The notes under the pieces were generated by a model, which did no database searches, was not told the origin of the DNA, and saw only the letters and a program-made list of their open reading frames with translations. A stretch of DNA of 64,000 bases from Planococcus shenhongbingii (GTDB lineage: Bacteria > Bacillota > Bacilli > Bacillales_A > Planococcaceae). Where the stretch lies: NCBI RefSeq assembly GCF_030413635.1, contig NZ_CP129235.1, positions 1,488,001-1,552,000 on the forward strand, read 5' to 3'. A program made the translations under genes and the position numbers. Of the stretch, positions 53,401 through 63,088 are shown one piece after another; positions within the stretch are counted from its first letter, which is position 1, and each line of letters begins with the position of its first letter.

Positions 53401-53943
53401 AGAAAATTGACCTGGTGTAAAATCATTTTTGATAGTTGAGTGTCGGGAAACTTATACGCATTAAATTAAGAGAAACCTCATTATAAAAGAGTTTAAGCAC
53501 TCTTAAAAACGTCCTTCAGAGAATGCATGGTTGTGATTGAATTTTGAAGCATGGAGGAAAAAGAACGGGGATGCGAACCATTAAGCAATATCCCTGTTTT
53601 CGACCTCCTCGCCTTACGCAGATTGAAAAAATCTTCTGATCAATTTGATTAGAAGATTTTTTTGTATCCAAAAGAAGTGGAATATTTGAAAGTAAATGCA
53701 TGGCGAGCAGGAGAAGCGGCCTGAGAGCAGTTTAATGATGCTTAAGATGTTATGAAAGTGACTGTTAATTTATAAGATTTATTATAAGAAAGATTGCTGA
53801 AGATATTATTGTTTTAATCTGATAGACAAACACCTTTATCAAATGAGCAAGAATATTGTATCGGTCATAGTAAAAGAGGGAGCGACTAATTTTGCTGGAA
53901 AATGAAACCATTCTCTGTTTAATTCGTATAATAACTAACAGGG
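53401..53943. other. Intergenic region after the catabolic cluster
   Basis: Besides the terminator at 53627-53662 it has a small inverted repeat (AAGAGTTTAAGCACTCTT, near 53487-53504). No gene, RNA or integrase att site is recognisable. Confidence 0.5.
53627..53662 (+). terminator. Terminator of the catabolic cluster
   Basis: AAATCTTCT / AGAAGATTT around GATCAATTTGATT, itself partly self-complementary, followed by TTTTTTT. Confidence 0.85.
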
Positions 53944-54252
53944 GTGCAAGAGGTACCAAAATGTACAAATTGCAAATCACAATGGAGCTGGAAACAAACC
54001 ATTAGAAAGACATTCACTTTGAAGAGTAAGCTGGATTGCCCAGTTTGCGGAAAAAGCCAATACATATCCGGTAAATCGCGAAAAAAGCTAGGCGCTCTCA
54101 ATTTGGTGATTCTTTTGCCCTTATTTTTTAATGTCTATATGTCCACCAATCCACTATTGGTCATCACTGCCATCTTCACGTTATTTTTCATCACTTTGGT
54201 GTTTATACCGTTTCTCACCAAACTTTCGGACAAAGAAGAACCTCTTTGGTAG
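53944..54252 (+). CDS. TIGR04104-like zinc-finger membrane protein
   Basis: A 102-residue protein with two CxxC knuckles about 20 residues apart (CTNCKSQWSW ... CPVCGKSQYIS), followed by two membrane helices (about residues 50-68 and 70-90). This CxxC-20-CxxC layout matches the TIGR04104 family of Bacillus-group proteins, of unknown function. The start is GTG 53944. A terminator hairpin follows at once. Confidence 0.8.
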   Translation: MQEVPKCTNCKSQWSWKQTIRKTFTLKSKLDCPVCGKSQYISGKSRKKLGALNLVILLPLFFNVYMSTNPLLVITAIFTLFFITLVFIPFLTKLSDKEEPLW

Positions 54253-54263
54253 AGCAGGTTCCC

Positions 54264-54292
54264 GACTCAAGCGAAAAACTTGGGTCTTTTTT
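54264..54292 (+). terminator. Terminator after the zinc-finger gene
   Basis: GACTCAAG / CTTGGGTC (one G-U) around a CGAAAAA loop with a T run. Confidence 0.75.
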
Positions 54293-54338
54293 AATTTATT
54301 GGCGAAAATGTGAAGCGATTTCACAAAAAATATGGTGA

Positions 54339-54364
54339 AAAACATGAACCAGAGTTCATGTTTT
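54339..54364 (+). promoter_or_regulatory. Operator-like palindrome upstream of TetR gene
   Basis: AAAACATGAAC and GTTCATGTTTT form a perfect 11-bp inverted repeat with a 4-nt spacer (CAGA), 38 bp before the regulator's start. This is the expected form and place of a TetR autoregulatory site. Confidence 0.7.
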
Positions 54365-54402
54365 AAGGTCAGACATGTTATTCTTATTCTTGAGGTGAGA
54401 AA

Positions 54403-55056
54403 ATGCAGCACGAAAACCTTGTCGGAAATTTTCCGACGTTCCCAAAACAATTGAGATCCAAGCAAAAAAGAGAAGCACTGATTGAAAGTGCAAAACTGTT
54501 ATTTATCGAAAAAGGGTATGAACAGACAACCGCTAAAGAAATTGCTGCCCATGCAAAAGTGGCAACGGGGACGTTTTACCGTTATTTTTCCGATAAACGG
54601 CAATTGCTGATGACATTGATTGACGACCAAATAGATTCCATGATCCCTCTTGATTTGGAGTGGAAAAGCGGCGATCCTGAAAAACTTTTAGCGGGTCGGC
54701 TGGAAATGCATTACCACAAGATCAATGAGAAAAACCTGCAGAAGTTGATGCCGGAACTCATGCTGAAAGATGCGGAGCTTGCCGAAGTGGTCAATAATGC
54801 TAAAATGCGCACGCAGGAAAAAGTGCTGAGCCATCTGAAAAAGCTTCATAAAAAAGGATTAATATGGCCCGATATTGAAATAGAGACTTTGATTTGGTGT
54901 TTGCACTCCTTATTGGAAAAACTGCAAGCCCGCAAAAATGAAGGGGCGAGTGTTGATTATAACGAATTTTCAAAAGTGTTTTGCCGGATGCTGTTTCCAC
55001 CGGAGATTATCCACAAAATGCGTACTGGAAAAATAAATGAATGGAAAGGACCGTGA
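54403..55056 (+). CDS. TetR-family transcriptional regulator
   Basis: A 217-residue regulator with the TetR helix-turn-helix SAKLLFIEKGYEQTTAKEIAAHAKVATGTFYRYFSDKRQLL (about residues 28-68) and a helical ligand domain. GAGGTGAG precedes the ATG. The stop region overlaps the open frame of the following Spx-like gene, so the two are co-transcribed and possibly co-regulated. The ligand is unknown. Confidence 0.9.
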   Translation: MQHENLVGNFPTFPKQLRSKQKREALIESAKLLFIEKGYEQTTAKEIAAHAKVATGTFYRYFSDKRQLLMTLIDDQIDSMIPLDLEWKSGDPEKLLAGRLEMHYHKINEKNLQKLMPELMLKDAELAEVVNNAKMRTQEKVLSHLKKLHKKGLIWPDIEIETLIWCLHSLLEKLQARKNEGASVDYNEFSKVFCRMLFPPEIIHKMRTGKINEWKGP

Positions 55057-55060
55057 GAAG

Positions 55061-55453
55061 ATGAAAGCCAAATTATATACCGCTACAAGCAACACATCTT
55101 GCCGGAAAGCGATAGCATGGCTCAACGAATATAATATTCCCTATGTCGAAAAAAACATTTCTACGACACCGATTACGATTGAGGAAATCCAGGAAATCCT
55201 GTCTTTGACGAATGAAGGAACTGAAGAAATCATCTCGAAAAAGGCATATGCCATAAAAAAACTGAAACTTGATTTTGATACTTTGTCGATGCCCCAGTTA
55301 TACCAAGTCATCCAAGATAACCCCGGTGTGCTGAGACTCCCGATTCTTCATGATGGAAAAAAACTGCAAGTTGGCTACAATGATGACGAAATTCGCCAAT
55401 TCCTTCCCCGCTGGTTCCGTACGAATCAATTCCGAAGCCTACTTAGCATGTAA
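55061..55453 (+). CDS. Spx/ArsC-family protein with incomplete CxxC switch
   Basis: A 130-residue Spx-like protein. It keeps the Spx framework: TSCRKAIAWLNEYNIPYVEKNI, TNEGTEEIIS (the glycine contacting RNA polymerase alpha CTD), LRLPIL in place of RRPI, and KLQVGYNDDEIRQFLPR. The first cysteine of the CxxC redox switch is replaced by asparagine (N11; C14 kept), so thiol oxidation cannot close the usual disulfide. ATG 55061 with GAGAAG upstream. It starts 4 bp after the TetR stop. A constitutively reduced Spx paralogue or an ArsC-like protein are both possible. Confidence 0.83.
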   Translation: MKAKLYTATSNTSCRKAIAWLNEYNIPYVEKNISTTPITIEEIQEILSLTNEGTEEIISKKAYAIKKLKLDFDTLSMPQLYQVIQDNPGVLRLPILHDGKKLQVGYNDDEIRQFLPRWFRTNQFRSLLSM

Positions 55454-55648
55454 AGGCATTTTTTTAATCAGGCCATGGGTGGGTTCTGCATTGGCCCATT
55501 GCTGGATGGAGGTAAGAGCAGTATGTGTTCAAACTGACTTTCCTCATTTTTAATGCTCATTCTTTTTTAAATTTCTAAAAAATCTGTTATTTTATTTTCC
55601 CGTAAAATGCCGTTATGTTATTATAGATAGTACAAATGGGGTGTTTTA

Positions 55649-56629
55649 ATGCGGAAAAAATATAGAGAGTTGAAGCGGAGAGGCAATGTCATCGTGTTTC
55701 CGAACACGATTAACCGGCTGCTGACAGAAGGCATGAATTTGCTGAAAGATGAAAAATATGAAGATGCGCGCGATAAGTTGTACCAAGTGCTGTCTTATGA
55801 ACCGGAACATGCCGGAGCACTTGGTGCGTACGCATATTGCTTATTTGAGCTGGCAGAGTACGATGAAGCATTGGATGTTTGCCGGGAATTGCTGAAAGTC
55901 GGCCCGGTTCATTACTTGGAGACAATGGAATTATACATAAGTATTTTAATGCAAGTCCGGGAGTTTGAAGAAGCTGAACGGATGATCGAAATTTTAATAG
56001 AAGAAAAAATCCTGCCGGAAGAGCGGCTGGAACAGTTTCAGCAATTGCGTGATCTGAATGAACGCATTGTTGCCAATACTGCCAGTCCGAAAATAGATCC
56101 GGCAATATATGCGGTCAAGAACTTTATCACTTTGTCTCCAAGTGAACAGGAAAGGCTGATCGTGGAATTGCCGCCTGCTTCGTATGAAGTGATGAAGAGC
56201 AGCCTGATTGAAATTGTGGAGCATCCGGAAACTGATTTATTAACGAAAACATACATATTATTCATGATCCACCAGGAAAAAGTGAGAGCCAAAGTGAAAG
56301 TCAGTAAATTTCATTACGAAGGTGAATTCACAGTAGCAAAATTGCCAGACCCAATCAACAATCCCCGGATTCAGGCGATTAAGAGAATGATGGAAGACAT
56401 CCTTGAAAAAGATCCGACCCGTTTGGAGATGGTTCAGGAATTATTCGAACGGCATACTTATCTGTTATATCCGTTTCAATGGGATGAGTTTGAAGAAGCA
56501 GAAGTGGCGGACGCTTATATGAGTTATTTAGAGCAGTTATTCACTGGAGAAACGGATTTTTCAGGGGATCCGTCATTGATGAGCTTGATTTTTCATGCAG
56601 AGCAATGGTTTGAATTGCGCAATGGGTAG
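55649..56629 (+). CDS. Tetratricopeptide repeat protein (YsoA-like)
   Basis: A 326-residue protein with TPR-like helical pairs in the N-terminal half (GMNLLKDEKYEDARDKLYQVLSYEPEHAGALGAYAYCLFELAEYDEALDVCRELL, about residues 29-85) and an uncharacterised helical C-terminus. It occupies the place of B. subtilis ysoA just before tig. TPR proteins usually mediate protein contacts; the partner is unknown. GGGGTG precedes the ATG. Confidence 0.88.
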   Translation: MRKKYRELKRRGNVIVFPNTINRLLTEGMNLLKDEKYEDARDKLYQVLSYEPEHAGALGAYAYCLFELAEYDEALDVCRELLKVGPVHYLETMELYISILMQVREFEEAERMIEILIEEKILPEERLEQFQQLRDLNERIVANTASPKIDPAIYAVKNFITLSPSEQERLIVELPPASYEVMKSSLIEIVEHPETDLLTKTYILFMIHQEKVRAKVKVSKFHYEGEFTVAKLPDPINNPRIQAIKRMMEDILEKDPTRLEMVQELFERHTYLLYPFQWDEFEEAEVADAYMSYLEQLFTGETDFSGDPSLMSLIFHAEQWFELRNG

Positions 56630-56635
56630 AAATAG

Positions 56636-56663
56636 TTGAACATAGCGTCAACTATGCTATAAT
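56636..56663 (+). promoter_or_regulatory. Sigma-A-type promoter of tig
   Basis: TTGAAC (56636-56641) and a perfect TATAAT (56658-56663), 16-bp spacer. A small inverted repeat CATAG/CTATG sits in the spacer. Confidence 0.75.
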
Positions 56664-56730
56664 ATTGAGGTTGTCAAAATTCGTATAAAACGTAATATGA
56701 CTTTGTAGAAAATGTTTGGAGGGCTTATAT

Positions 56731-58050
56731 ATGTCAGCAAAATGGGAAAAGCAAGAAGGTAACACAGGAATTCTTACAGTTGAAGTACCTGTAGAAGAAG
56801 TAAACGCAGGATTGGACAAAGCTTTCAAAAAAGTTGTAAAAGAAATTAACGTACCAGGATTCCGTAAAGGCAAAATGCCGCGCCAAATGTTCGAACAACG
56901 TTTCGGTGTAGAATCCCTTTACCAGGACGCTCTAGACTTCATCTTGCCGGATGCATATGCAAACGCTGTTGAAGAAGCTGGACTTAACCCGGTTGACCGC
57001 CCGGAAATCGATATCGATACGATGGAAAAAAACAAGCCGCTTGTATTTACAGCTAAAGTAACAGTAAAACCTGAAGTTCAACTTGGCGAATACAAAGGAC
57101 TTGAAGTTTCTAAGCCGGATACAGATGTAACGGACGAAGAAGTTGAAAACCAATTGAAAGAAAACCAAGAGCGTTTTGCTGAGCTTGCGGTAAAAGAAGA
57201 CGAAGCAATCGTAGATGGCGATACAGCAGTTATCGACTTTGAAGGTTTCGTTGATGGAGAAGCATTTGAAGGCGGTAAAGGAGAAAACTATTCTCTTGAA
57301 ATCGGTTCAAACTCATTCATCCCTGGATTTGAAGAACAATTGATCGGCACAAAAACTGGAGAAGAAAAAGACGTTGAAGTCACTTTCCCAGAAGAATACC
57401 ATGCTGCTGAACTTGCAGGAAAAGCTGCAACATTCAAAGTGAAAGTAAGCGAAGTAAAATCAAAAGAGCTTCCTGAACTAGACGACGAATTCGCTAAAGA
57501 AATCGATCCAGAAGTAGAAAGCCTTGAAGCACTTCGCACGAAGATGAAAGAAACATTGGCTGAGCAGAAAAAAGCAAACGCTGATGCAGCACTTCGCGAC
57601 GAATTAGTTCAAAAAGCTGCTGAAAATGCAACAATCGACCTTCCACATGCCATGATCCACACTGAAATGGACCGCATGATGGCTGATTTCGAGCAACGTT
57701 TGACTCAACAAGGCATGAACCTTGACCTTTACTACCAATTCTCAGGCCAAGACGAAGAAGCTTTGCGCGCTCAAATGCACGGTGATGCAGAAACACGCGT
57801 ACGTGTATCATTGGTGCTTGAAGCAATCGCTAATGCTGAAAACATGGAAGTATCTCCAGAAGACATCGACAAAGAACTTGAAAAAATGGCTGGCCAGTTC
57901 AACATGGACATCGAACAAATCAAGACTGCTTTGGGTGGAACTGAAATGCTTGAAAATGATATCCGCATGCAAAACACAGTTGAATTCTTAGTGGAAAACG
58001 CTAAATTCACTGAAAACACTTCAGCAGCTGCAGACGCTGACGCTGAATAA
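56731..58050 (+). CDS. tig: Trigger factor
   Basis: A 439-residue ribosome-associated chaperone and peptidyl-prolyl isomerase. The N-terminal ribosome-binding signature is [19 protein letters not shown] (near residue 45). The FKBP-type PPIase domain (about 150-245) contains [31 protein letters not shown] and FIPGFEEQL, and the helical C-terminal domain is complete. ATG 56731 follows GGAGGG. It precedes clpX as in most Firmicutes. Confidence 0.97.
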   Translation: MSAKWEKQEGNTGILTVEVPVEEVNAGLDKAFKKVVKEINVPGFRKGKMPRQMFEQRFGVESLYQDALDFILPDAYANAVEEAGLNPVDRPEIDIDTMEKNKPLVFTAKVTVKPEVQLGEYKGLEVSKPDTDVTDEEVENQLKENQERFAELAVKEDEAIVDGDTAVIDFEGFVDGEAFEGGKGENYSLEIGSNSFIPGFEEQLIGTKTGEEKDVEVTFPEEYHAAELAGKAATFKVKVSEVKSKELPELDDEFAKEIDPEVESLEALRTKMKETLAEQKKANADAALRDELVQKAAENATIDLPHAMIHTEMDRMMADFEQRLTQQGMNLDLYYQFSGQDEEALRAQMHGDAETRVRVSLVLEAIANAENMEVSPEDIDKELEKMAGQFNMDIEQIKTALGGTEMLENDIRMQNTVEFLVENAKFTENTSAAADADAE

Positions 58051-58076
58051 TCGCTCCACATAAGCATCAAGATAAA

Positions 58077-58107
58077 ACAAGGCACAACAGCGTGCCTTGT
58101 TTTTACT
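58077..58107 (+). terminator. Terminator after tig
   Basis: AAGGCAC / GTGCCTT hairpin with an AACAGC loop, followed by GTTTTT. Confidence 0.85.
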
Positions 58108-58150
58108 CTACATAGAATAAAAATATTACTACATAAATAATGCTTTCTCT

Positions 58151-58178
58151 TTGTAGCAATTCTAATTAGTTGCTACAA
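58151..58178 (+). promoter_or_regulatory. Perfect 9-bp inverted repeat at the clpX promoter
   Basis: TTGTAGCAA and TTGCTACAA are exact inverses separated by 10 bp. The right arm overlaps the -35 of the promoter at 58170. It looks like a repressor operator, but no known one is recognised. Confidence 0.55.
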
Positions 58179-58198
58179 TAAACATAATCTTGTAAGAT
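58170..58198 (+). promoter_or_regulatory. Promoter of clpX
   Basis: TTGCTA (58170-58175) and TAAGAT (58193-58198) with a 17-bp spacer, about 25 bp before the gene. Confidence 0.55.
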
Positions 58199-58223
58199 AA
58201 TGGCTTGAATAGGGGTGAATACA

Positions 58224-59495
58224 TTGTTTAAATTCAATGACGAAAAAGACCATTTAAAATGTTCATTTTGTGGAAAACCACAGGAACAGGTTCGCAAACT
58301 GGTAGCAGGACCAGGTGTATATATTTGTGACGAATGTATTGAGCTCTGCACGGAAATCGTAGAAGAAGAGCTGGGTACTGAAGAAGCAGTCGAGTTTAAA
58401 GAAGTGCCAAAACCGAAAGAGATCCTGGACATTCTGAACGGTTATGTGATCGGCCAGGAAAAAGCTAAAAAATCTTTAGCTGTTGCTGTTTACAATCACT
58501 ATAAACGCGTTAATTCAAATAGCAAGATCGATGACGTCGAGTTGTCGAAATCAAATATCGTATTGATCGGACCTACGGGAAGCGGTAAAACTTTGCTTGC
58601 CCAAACCTTGGCCCGTATTCTAAATGTGCCGTTTGCCATCGCAGATGCTACTTCTTTAACAGAAGCGGGATATGTCGGCGAAGACGTTGAAAACATTTTA
58701 TTGAAACTGATCCAGGCAGCTGATTACGATGTGGAACGTGCGGAAAAAGGCATCATTTATATCGATGAAATCGATAAAGTGGCGCGCAAATCCGAAAACC
58801 CGTCCATCACGCGTGATGTTTCAGGCGAAGGAGTTCAGCAAGCTTTATTGAAAATTCTGGAAGGTACAACTGCCAGCGTTCCACCGCAAGGCGGACGCAA
58901 GCATCCTCATCAGGAATTCATCCAAATCGACACGACGAACGTATTGTTTATCGTTGGTGGTGCTTTTGACGGAGTTGATCAAATCATCAAACGCCGTTTG
59001 GGCAATAAAGTCATCGGTTTCGGTGCAGATCCGAACAAAGAAGAATTGGATGAAAAGTCATTGCTTAGCCAGTTGATTCCGGAAGATTTGTTGAAATTTG
59101 GTCTGATTCCTGAATTTATCGGCCGTTTGCCTGTATTGGCAAGCCTCGAGCAATTGGATGAAAATGCATTGGTTCAGATTCTGACTGAACCGAAAAACGC
59201 ATTGATCAAACAATATCAAAAAATGATGGAACTTGATGATGTCGAATTGACGTTCGAAGAAGATGCTTTGGTGGAAATTGCCAAACTGGCAATCGAACGC
59301 AAAACTGGAGCCCGCGGACTTCGTTCCATTATCGAAAACATCATGCTCGAAGTAATGTTCGACTTGCCTTCACGAGAAGATATTGTTGAATGCGTCATTA
59401 CGAAAGAAACGGTAACAAACAAAGAATTGCCGAAACTTATCTTAGAAGATGGTTCGGAATACGATGAAAAAGACAACGAAAAAACATCCGCGTAA
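58224..59495 (+). CDS. clpX: ATP-dependent Clp protease ATP-binding subunit ClpX
   Basis: A 423-residue AAA+ unfoldase for ClpP. It has an N-terminal zinc-binding domain ([16 protein letters not shown] ... CDECIELC), Walker [16 protein letters not shown] (near residue 117), Walker [10 protein letters not shown] and the ClpP-contact loop IGFGAD. TTG 58224 (MFKFNDEKD) is preferred because AGGGGTG ends 6 bp before it and B. subtilis ClpX begins MFKFNEEKG; GTG 58215 is within that site. Confidence 0.96.
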   Translation: MFKFNDEKDHLKCSFCGKPQEQVRKLVAGPGVYICDECIELCTEIVEEELGTEEAVEFKEVPKPKEILDILNGYVIGQEKAKKSLAVAVYNHYKRVNSNSKIDDVELSKSNIVLIGPTGSGKTLLAQTLARILNVPFAIADATSLTEAGYVGEDVENILLKLIQAADYDVERAEKGIIYIDEIDKVARKSENPSITRDVSGEGVQQALLKILEGTTASVPPQGGRKHPHQEFIQIDTTNVLFIVGGAFDGVDQIIKRRLGNKVIGFGADPNKEELDEKSLLSQLIPEDLLKFGLIPEFIGRLPVLASLEQLDENALVQILTEPKNALIKQYQKMMELDDVELTFEEDALVEIAKLAIERKTGARGLRSIIENIMLEVMFDLPSREDIVECVITKETVTNKELPKLILEDGSEYDEKDNEKTSA

Positions 59496-59505
59496 GGTGG
59501 AACGT

Positions 59506-59581
59506 CACTCAGCGGTGAAGCCGCTGAGTGTTAGTTGAACCAATCGGACTTCTGCGGCTTAGACTTACGCAATACGTAAGT
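59506..59581 (+). other. Two hairpins in the clpX-lonA gap
   Basis: A perfect 10-bp stem CACTCAGCGG / CCGCTGAGTG (59506-59530) lacks a T run. A 7-bp stem ACTTACG / CGTAAGT (59563-59581) follows. They may be part of a structured leader or mRNA-processing signal. Confidence 0.5.
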
Positions 59582-59620
59582 GTAGCAGGCTGTTGAAGTG
59601 GGTAAAGAAGGATGATACGG

Positions 59621-59670
59621 GCTGACTCTGATCGTGCACATCCGCGCGTTAAGGGTCAGCTTGTTTTTTT
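59621..59670 (+). terminator. Terminator-like hairpin upstream of lonA
   Basis: GCTGACTC / GGGTCAGC (one G-U) with a 24-nt loop, followed by TTGTTTTTTT, ending 30 bp before the lonA start. It could end clpX or attenuate readthrough into lonA. Confidence 0.7.
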
Positions 59671-59700
59671 GACGAAAATAATCGGAGGTGCAACTCCCAG

Positions 59701-62028
59701 ATGGCTAAAAGAAAAGTAAGTAAACGCGTACCATTATTGCCGCTACGAGGGCTCCTCGTATTCCCGACAATGGTACTTCATATTGATGTGGGCCGTGAAC
59801 GTTCAGTGGCAGCATTGGAGCAGGCATTGCTCGAAGACAATATCGTCTTTTTAGCAACGCAGAAAGAAATGAGCGTCGAACAGCCTGAAAAAGATGATCT
59901 TCAAAAAATCGGGACGCTGGCTTATGTGAAGCAAATGCTGAAGTTGCCGAATGGCACAATTCGTGTCCTAGTTGAAGGATTGGAACGCGGCCAATGGAAA
60001 AATTACGAAGAAGATGAAAACTTTACGGTTGTTGAAGTCACTTCGTTTCCTGATGAAACAGAGCGCACGGCTGAGCAAGATGCATTGATGCGCATGCTGC
60101 TCGAGCATTTCGAGAAATATGCAAAAGCTTCGAAAAAAGTGTCGACAGAAACGTATAATACGGTAGCGGACATAGAAGAGCCAGGCCGGTTAGCAGATAT
60201 GGTCGCTTCTCATTTGCCGCTGAAAGTGAACGAAAAACAGGAAGTGCTAGAGACGTTTGATGTCAGCAAGCGCTTAGAGATGCTGATTACCCGCCTTCAC
60301 AATGAACAAGAAGTGATCGATCTTGAAAAACGCATCACGCAGCGTGTGAAAAAAGCGATGGAACAAACGCAAAAAGAGTTTTATTTGCGCGAACAAATGA
60401 AAGCGATTCAGACCGAGCTTGGCGATAAAGACGGCAAATCTGGCGAGATTGTTGACTTGCGTAAACGCATCGAAGACGCTGGCATGCCGGAATCAACTGA
60501 AAAAGCAGCGTTAAAAGAGCTGGACCGCTACGAGAAACTGCCTTCGGCTGCGGCGGAAAGCGGCATTATCCGCAATTATATTGAATGGCTGGTGACTATT
60601 CCTTGGTCGGAAGCGACAGAAGACCGCCTCGATATCAAATATGCGGAAGAAGTGCTTGACCGTGACCACGACGGGCTCGAAAGCGTCAAAGAACGGGTAC
60701 TTGAATACTTGGCTGTTCAGCAGATGACCAATTCGCTTCGCGGACCGATTCTTTGCTTGGTCGGACCTCCAGGGGTAGGGAAAACATCATTGGCAAAATC
60801 CATCGCCGAATCGCTGGACCGCAAATTTGTCCGCGTATCGCTTGGCGGCGTGCGCGATGAATCCGAAATCCGTGGACACCGCCGTACGTATGTCGGGGCT
60901 ATGCCTGGACGGATTATTCAAGGGATGAAACGGGCAGGAACCATCAACCCGGTTTTCCTATTGGATGAAATTGATAAGATGTCGAACGATTTCCGCGGCG
61001 ACCCGTCGTCTGCAATGCTCGAAGTATTGGACCCTGAACAGAATAATTCATTCAGCGACCATTATATTGAAGAAACGTATGATTTATCAAATGTGCTCTT
61101 CATTGCAACTGCGAATGATTTGAGCACGATTCCGGGGCCTCTTCGCGACCGTATGGAAATCATTACGATTGCAGGCTACACAGAAGCGGAAAAACAAACC
61201 ATCGCCAAAAATCACTTGGCTCCAAAACAATTGAAAGAACATGGCTTGAATGAAGAGCAATTAATATTTGAAAAAGACGCTTTGCTGAATATCGTGCGTT
61301 ATTATACGCGTGAAGCAGGAGTCCGTGGTTTGGAACGGCAAATTGCATCGATTTGCCGGAAAGTGACCAAACAGATTGTTGCAGGCGATAAAGAGCAGGT
61401 AGTCGTGACAGCTGAAGCCGTTGAAGAATATCTCGGTAAACGCAAATTCCGCTACGGCATGGCAGAAACCGTCAACCAAGTTGGAGTTGCTACAGGTCTT
61501 GCTTATACCACTGTCGGCGGCGACACGCTTCAAATTGAAGTATCTTTGTCTCCAGGCAGCGGCAAATTGCAGCTGACCGGTAAACTGGGCGACGTCATGA
61601 AAGAATCGGCGCAAACCGCTTTGTCATTTGTCAGAGCGCGCGCAGAATCTCTTGGCATTGATCCGAATTTCCATGAATCGCAGGATATCCATATCCACGT
61701 TCCGGAAGGAGCAGTTCCAAAAGATGGCCCTTCAGCGGGTATTACGATTGCCACCGCTTTAGTATCTGCCTTATCCAAACGCCCAATCCGCCGGGAAGTC
61801 GGCATGACCGGAGAAATTACACTCCGCGGCCGCGTATTGCCAATCGGAGGAGTCAAAGAAAAAACATTGAGCGCCCACCGTGCCGGATTGAAAACGATTA
61901 TCCTGCCGCTCGACAATGAGCGGGATATCGAAGACATTCCAGAAAGTGTCCGCGAAGAATTGACGTTCAAACTCGTTTCTCAAGCGGATGAAGCGCTTGA
62001 AATTGCATTAGAAGGAGTAAACGAATGA
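59701..62028 (+). CDS. lonA: ATP-dependent protease La (Lon)
   Basis: A 775-residue AAA+ protease for misfolded proteins. It has the N-terminal LON substrate domain ([26 protein letters not shown]), Walker [16 protein letters not shown] (near residue 355), Walker [11 protein letters not shown] and the C-terminal serine-lysine protease with [19 protein letters not shown] (catalytic Ser) and [14 protein letters not shown] (catalytic Lys). GGAGGTG precedes the ATG. The sporulation-associated lonB paralogue, found between clpX and lonA in B. subtilis, is absent. Confidence 0.97.
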   Translation: MAKRKVSKRVPLLPLRGLLVFPTMVLHIDVGRERSVAALEQALLEDNIVFLATQKEMSVEQPEKDDLQKIGTLAYVKQMLKLPNGTIRVLVEGLERGQWKNYEEDENFTVVEVTSFPDETERTAEQDALMRMLLEHFEKYAKASKKVSTETYNTVADIEEPGRLADMVASHLPLKVNEKQEVLETFDVSKRLEMLITRLHNEQEVIDLEKRITQRVKKAMEQTQKEFYLREQMKAIQTELGDKDGKSGEIVDLRKRIEDAGMPESTEKAALKELDRYEKLPSAAAESGIIRNYIEWLVTIPWSEATEDRLDIKYAEEVLDRDHDGLESVKERVLEYLAVQQMTNSLRGPILCLVGPPGVGKTSLAKSIAESLDRKFVRVSLGGVRDESEIRGHRRTYVGAMPGRIIQGMKRAGTINPVFLLDEIDKMSNDFRGDPSSAMLEVLDPEQNNSFSDHYIEETYDLSNVLFIATANDLSTIPGPLRDRMEIITIAGYTEAEKQTIAKNHLAPKQLKEHGLNEEQLIFEKDALLNIVRYYTREAGVRGLERQIASICRKVTKQIVAGDKEQVVVTAEAVEEYLGKRKFRYGMAETVNQVGVATGLAYTTVGGDTLQIEVSLSPGSGKLQLTGKLGDVMKESAQTALSFVRARAESLGIDPNFHESQDIHIHVPEGAVPKDGPSAGITIATALVSALSKRPIRREVGMTGEITLRGRVLPIGGVKEKTLSAHRAGLKTIILPLDNERDIEDIPESVREELTFKLVSQADEALEIALEGVNE

Positions 62029-62609
62029 TTGTCAATAACGTAGAACTTGTCATCAGTGCCGTCCGCCCGGATCAATATCCGGAAGACGGCTTACCGGAAT
62101 TTGCTTTAGCAGGGCGTTCGAACGTCGGGAAATCGTCGTTCATCAACAAAATGATCGGACGCAAAAGCATGGCGCGCACTTCCTCGAAACCCGGGAAAAC
62201 GCAGACGCTGAACTTTTATAAAATTGAAGAGAAATTATTTTACGTCGATGTTCCGGGCTATGGCTATGCGAAAGTATCCAAGTCGGAACGCGAAGCATGG
62301 GGCAAGATGATCGAACGGTATATCACCGGACGTGAAGAGTTGCGTGCCGTGATTCAAATCGTCGATCTTCGCCACCCGCCGAGCAAAGACGATATCGCGA
62401 TGTATGACTTTATGAAGCATTTCGATATTCCGTGCATTATCATCGCCACCAAAGCGGACAAGATCCCGAAAGGCAAATGGGAAAAGCACAAGAAAATAGT
62501 TCGCCAGGCTCTCGATATGGACAAGAACGATCCGCTGGTCGTCTTTTCATCCGAAACAGGCATCGGCAAAGATATGGCTTGGGCGGAAATTGAAAAAAGA
62601 ATGCAATGA
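62025..62609 (+). CDS. ysxC: Ribosome biogenesis GTPase YsxC/EngB
   Basis: A 194-residue essential GTPase assembling the 50S subunit. It has the G1 motif [16 protein letters not shown]2/G3 regions [13 protein letters not shown] and [13 protein letters not shown], and G4 [13 protein letters not shown]. The ATGA overlap with lonA shows coupling, as in Bacillus. It is followed by a terminator. Confidence 0.97.
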   Translation: MIVNNVELVISAVRPDQYPEDGLPEFALAGRSNVGKSSFINKMIGRKSMARTSSKPGKTQTLNFYKIEEKLFYVDVPGYGYAKVSKSEREAWGKMIERYITGREELRAVIQIVDLRHPPSKDDIAMYDFMKHFDIPCIIIATKADKIPKGKWEKHKKIVRQALDMDKNDPLVVFSSETGIGKDMAWAEIEKRMQ

Positions 62610-62612
62610 GAA

Positions 62613-62640
62613 TGAAGCGCAGCTTTGGCTGCGCTTTTTT
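62613..62640 (+). terminator. Terminator after ysxC
   Basis: AAGCGCAGC / GCTGCGCTT with a short TTTG loop, followed by TTTT. Confidence 0.88.
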
Positions 62641-62775
62641 GTTTGGATTTTTAAAGCGCGAAGGTTTGCTGCAAGCAAGGTGTTTATCGCCAGCCGATCC
62701 GACGGCTGGCTGGTAAACCGAGTTTTGGACTTATGGAGGAAGAGAAGAAAATATTATTGTATATAGGAAACAATA

Positions 62776-62901
62776 ATGAAGGGGTTCCGACAAAAAGGAC
62801 TTGAATTACGACCAATTGAGAACGAGTTCCGACAAATCAGCTGTGAATTACAACCAATTTGCTTTGAGTTGCAACCAATCCCAAAGCCGTGTCTCGCTTA
62901 A
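62776..62901 (+). CDS. Possible 41-aa heptad-repeat peptide
   Basis: ATG 62776 opens MKGFRQKGL, followed by four imperfect seven-residue units (ELRPIEN, EFRQISC, ELQPICF, ELQPIPK) and PCLA before TAA. The frame exists because a 21-bp tandem repeat is a multiple of three. Only a weak GGAGGAAGAG lies about 30 bp upstream, too far for a normal start. A non-coding repeat is as likely; listed for completeness. Confidence 0.25.
   Translation: MKGFRQKGLELRPIENEFRQISCELQPICFELQPIPKPCLA
62782..62886 (+). repeat. Five 21-bp degenerate tandem repeats
   Basis: Units start at 62782, 62803, 62824, 62845 and 62866, each exactly 21 bp, with consensus GARTTNCRACMAAT followed by a variable tail. Units 2-5 are closer to each other than to unit 1. 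They fill part of the otherwise gene-free ysxC-hemA gap (62610-63088). Confidence 0.8.
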
Positions 62902-63038
62902 GTTTTCTCACTATTTCGACTAAGAGCGTTCTGCTTGTTAGTGGTGTGCCGCTTTGTTAAACTTACATTATAATAATTATAAATAAACATACTTTCATTG
63001 CTTGTTCACAATTTAAAATGCTTACAGCAGCAGGAAAG

Positions 63039-63047
63039 TGGTATACT
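63039..63047 (+). promoter_or_regulatory. Extended -10 promoter of hemA
   Basis: TGG-TATACT is an extended -10 (TGn upstream of the hexamer) about 40 bp before the hemA ATG. No good -35 at 17 bp is seen, which is usual for extended -10 promoters. Confidence 0.55.
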
Positions 63048-63088
63048 TACTTATATTGAAATATGAACGTGAAAGGTGTTTTGATCCC

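Noticed and set aside
62782..62886. CRISPR array
   Set aside because: Units are directly adjacent 21-bp repeats without spacers, they diverge, and no cas gene is near.
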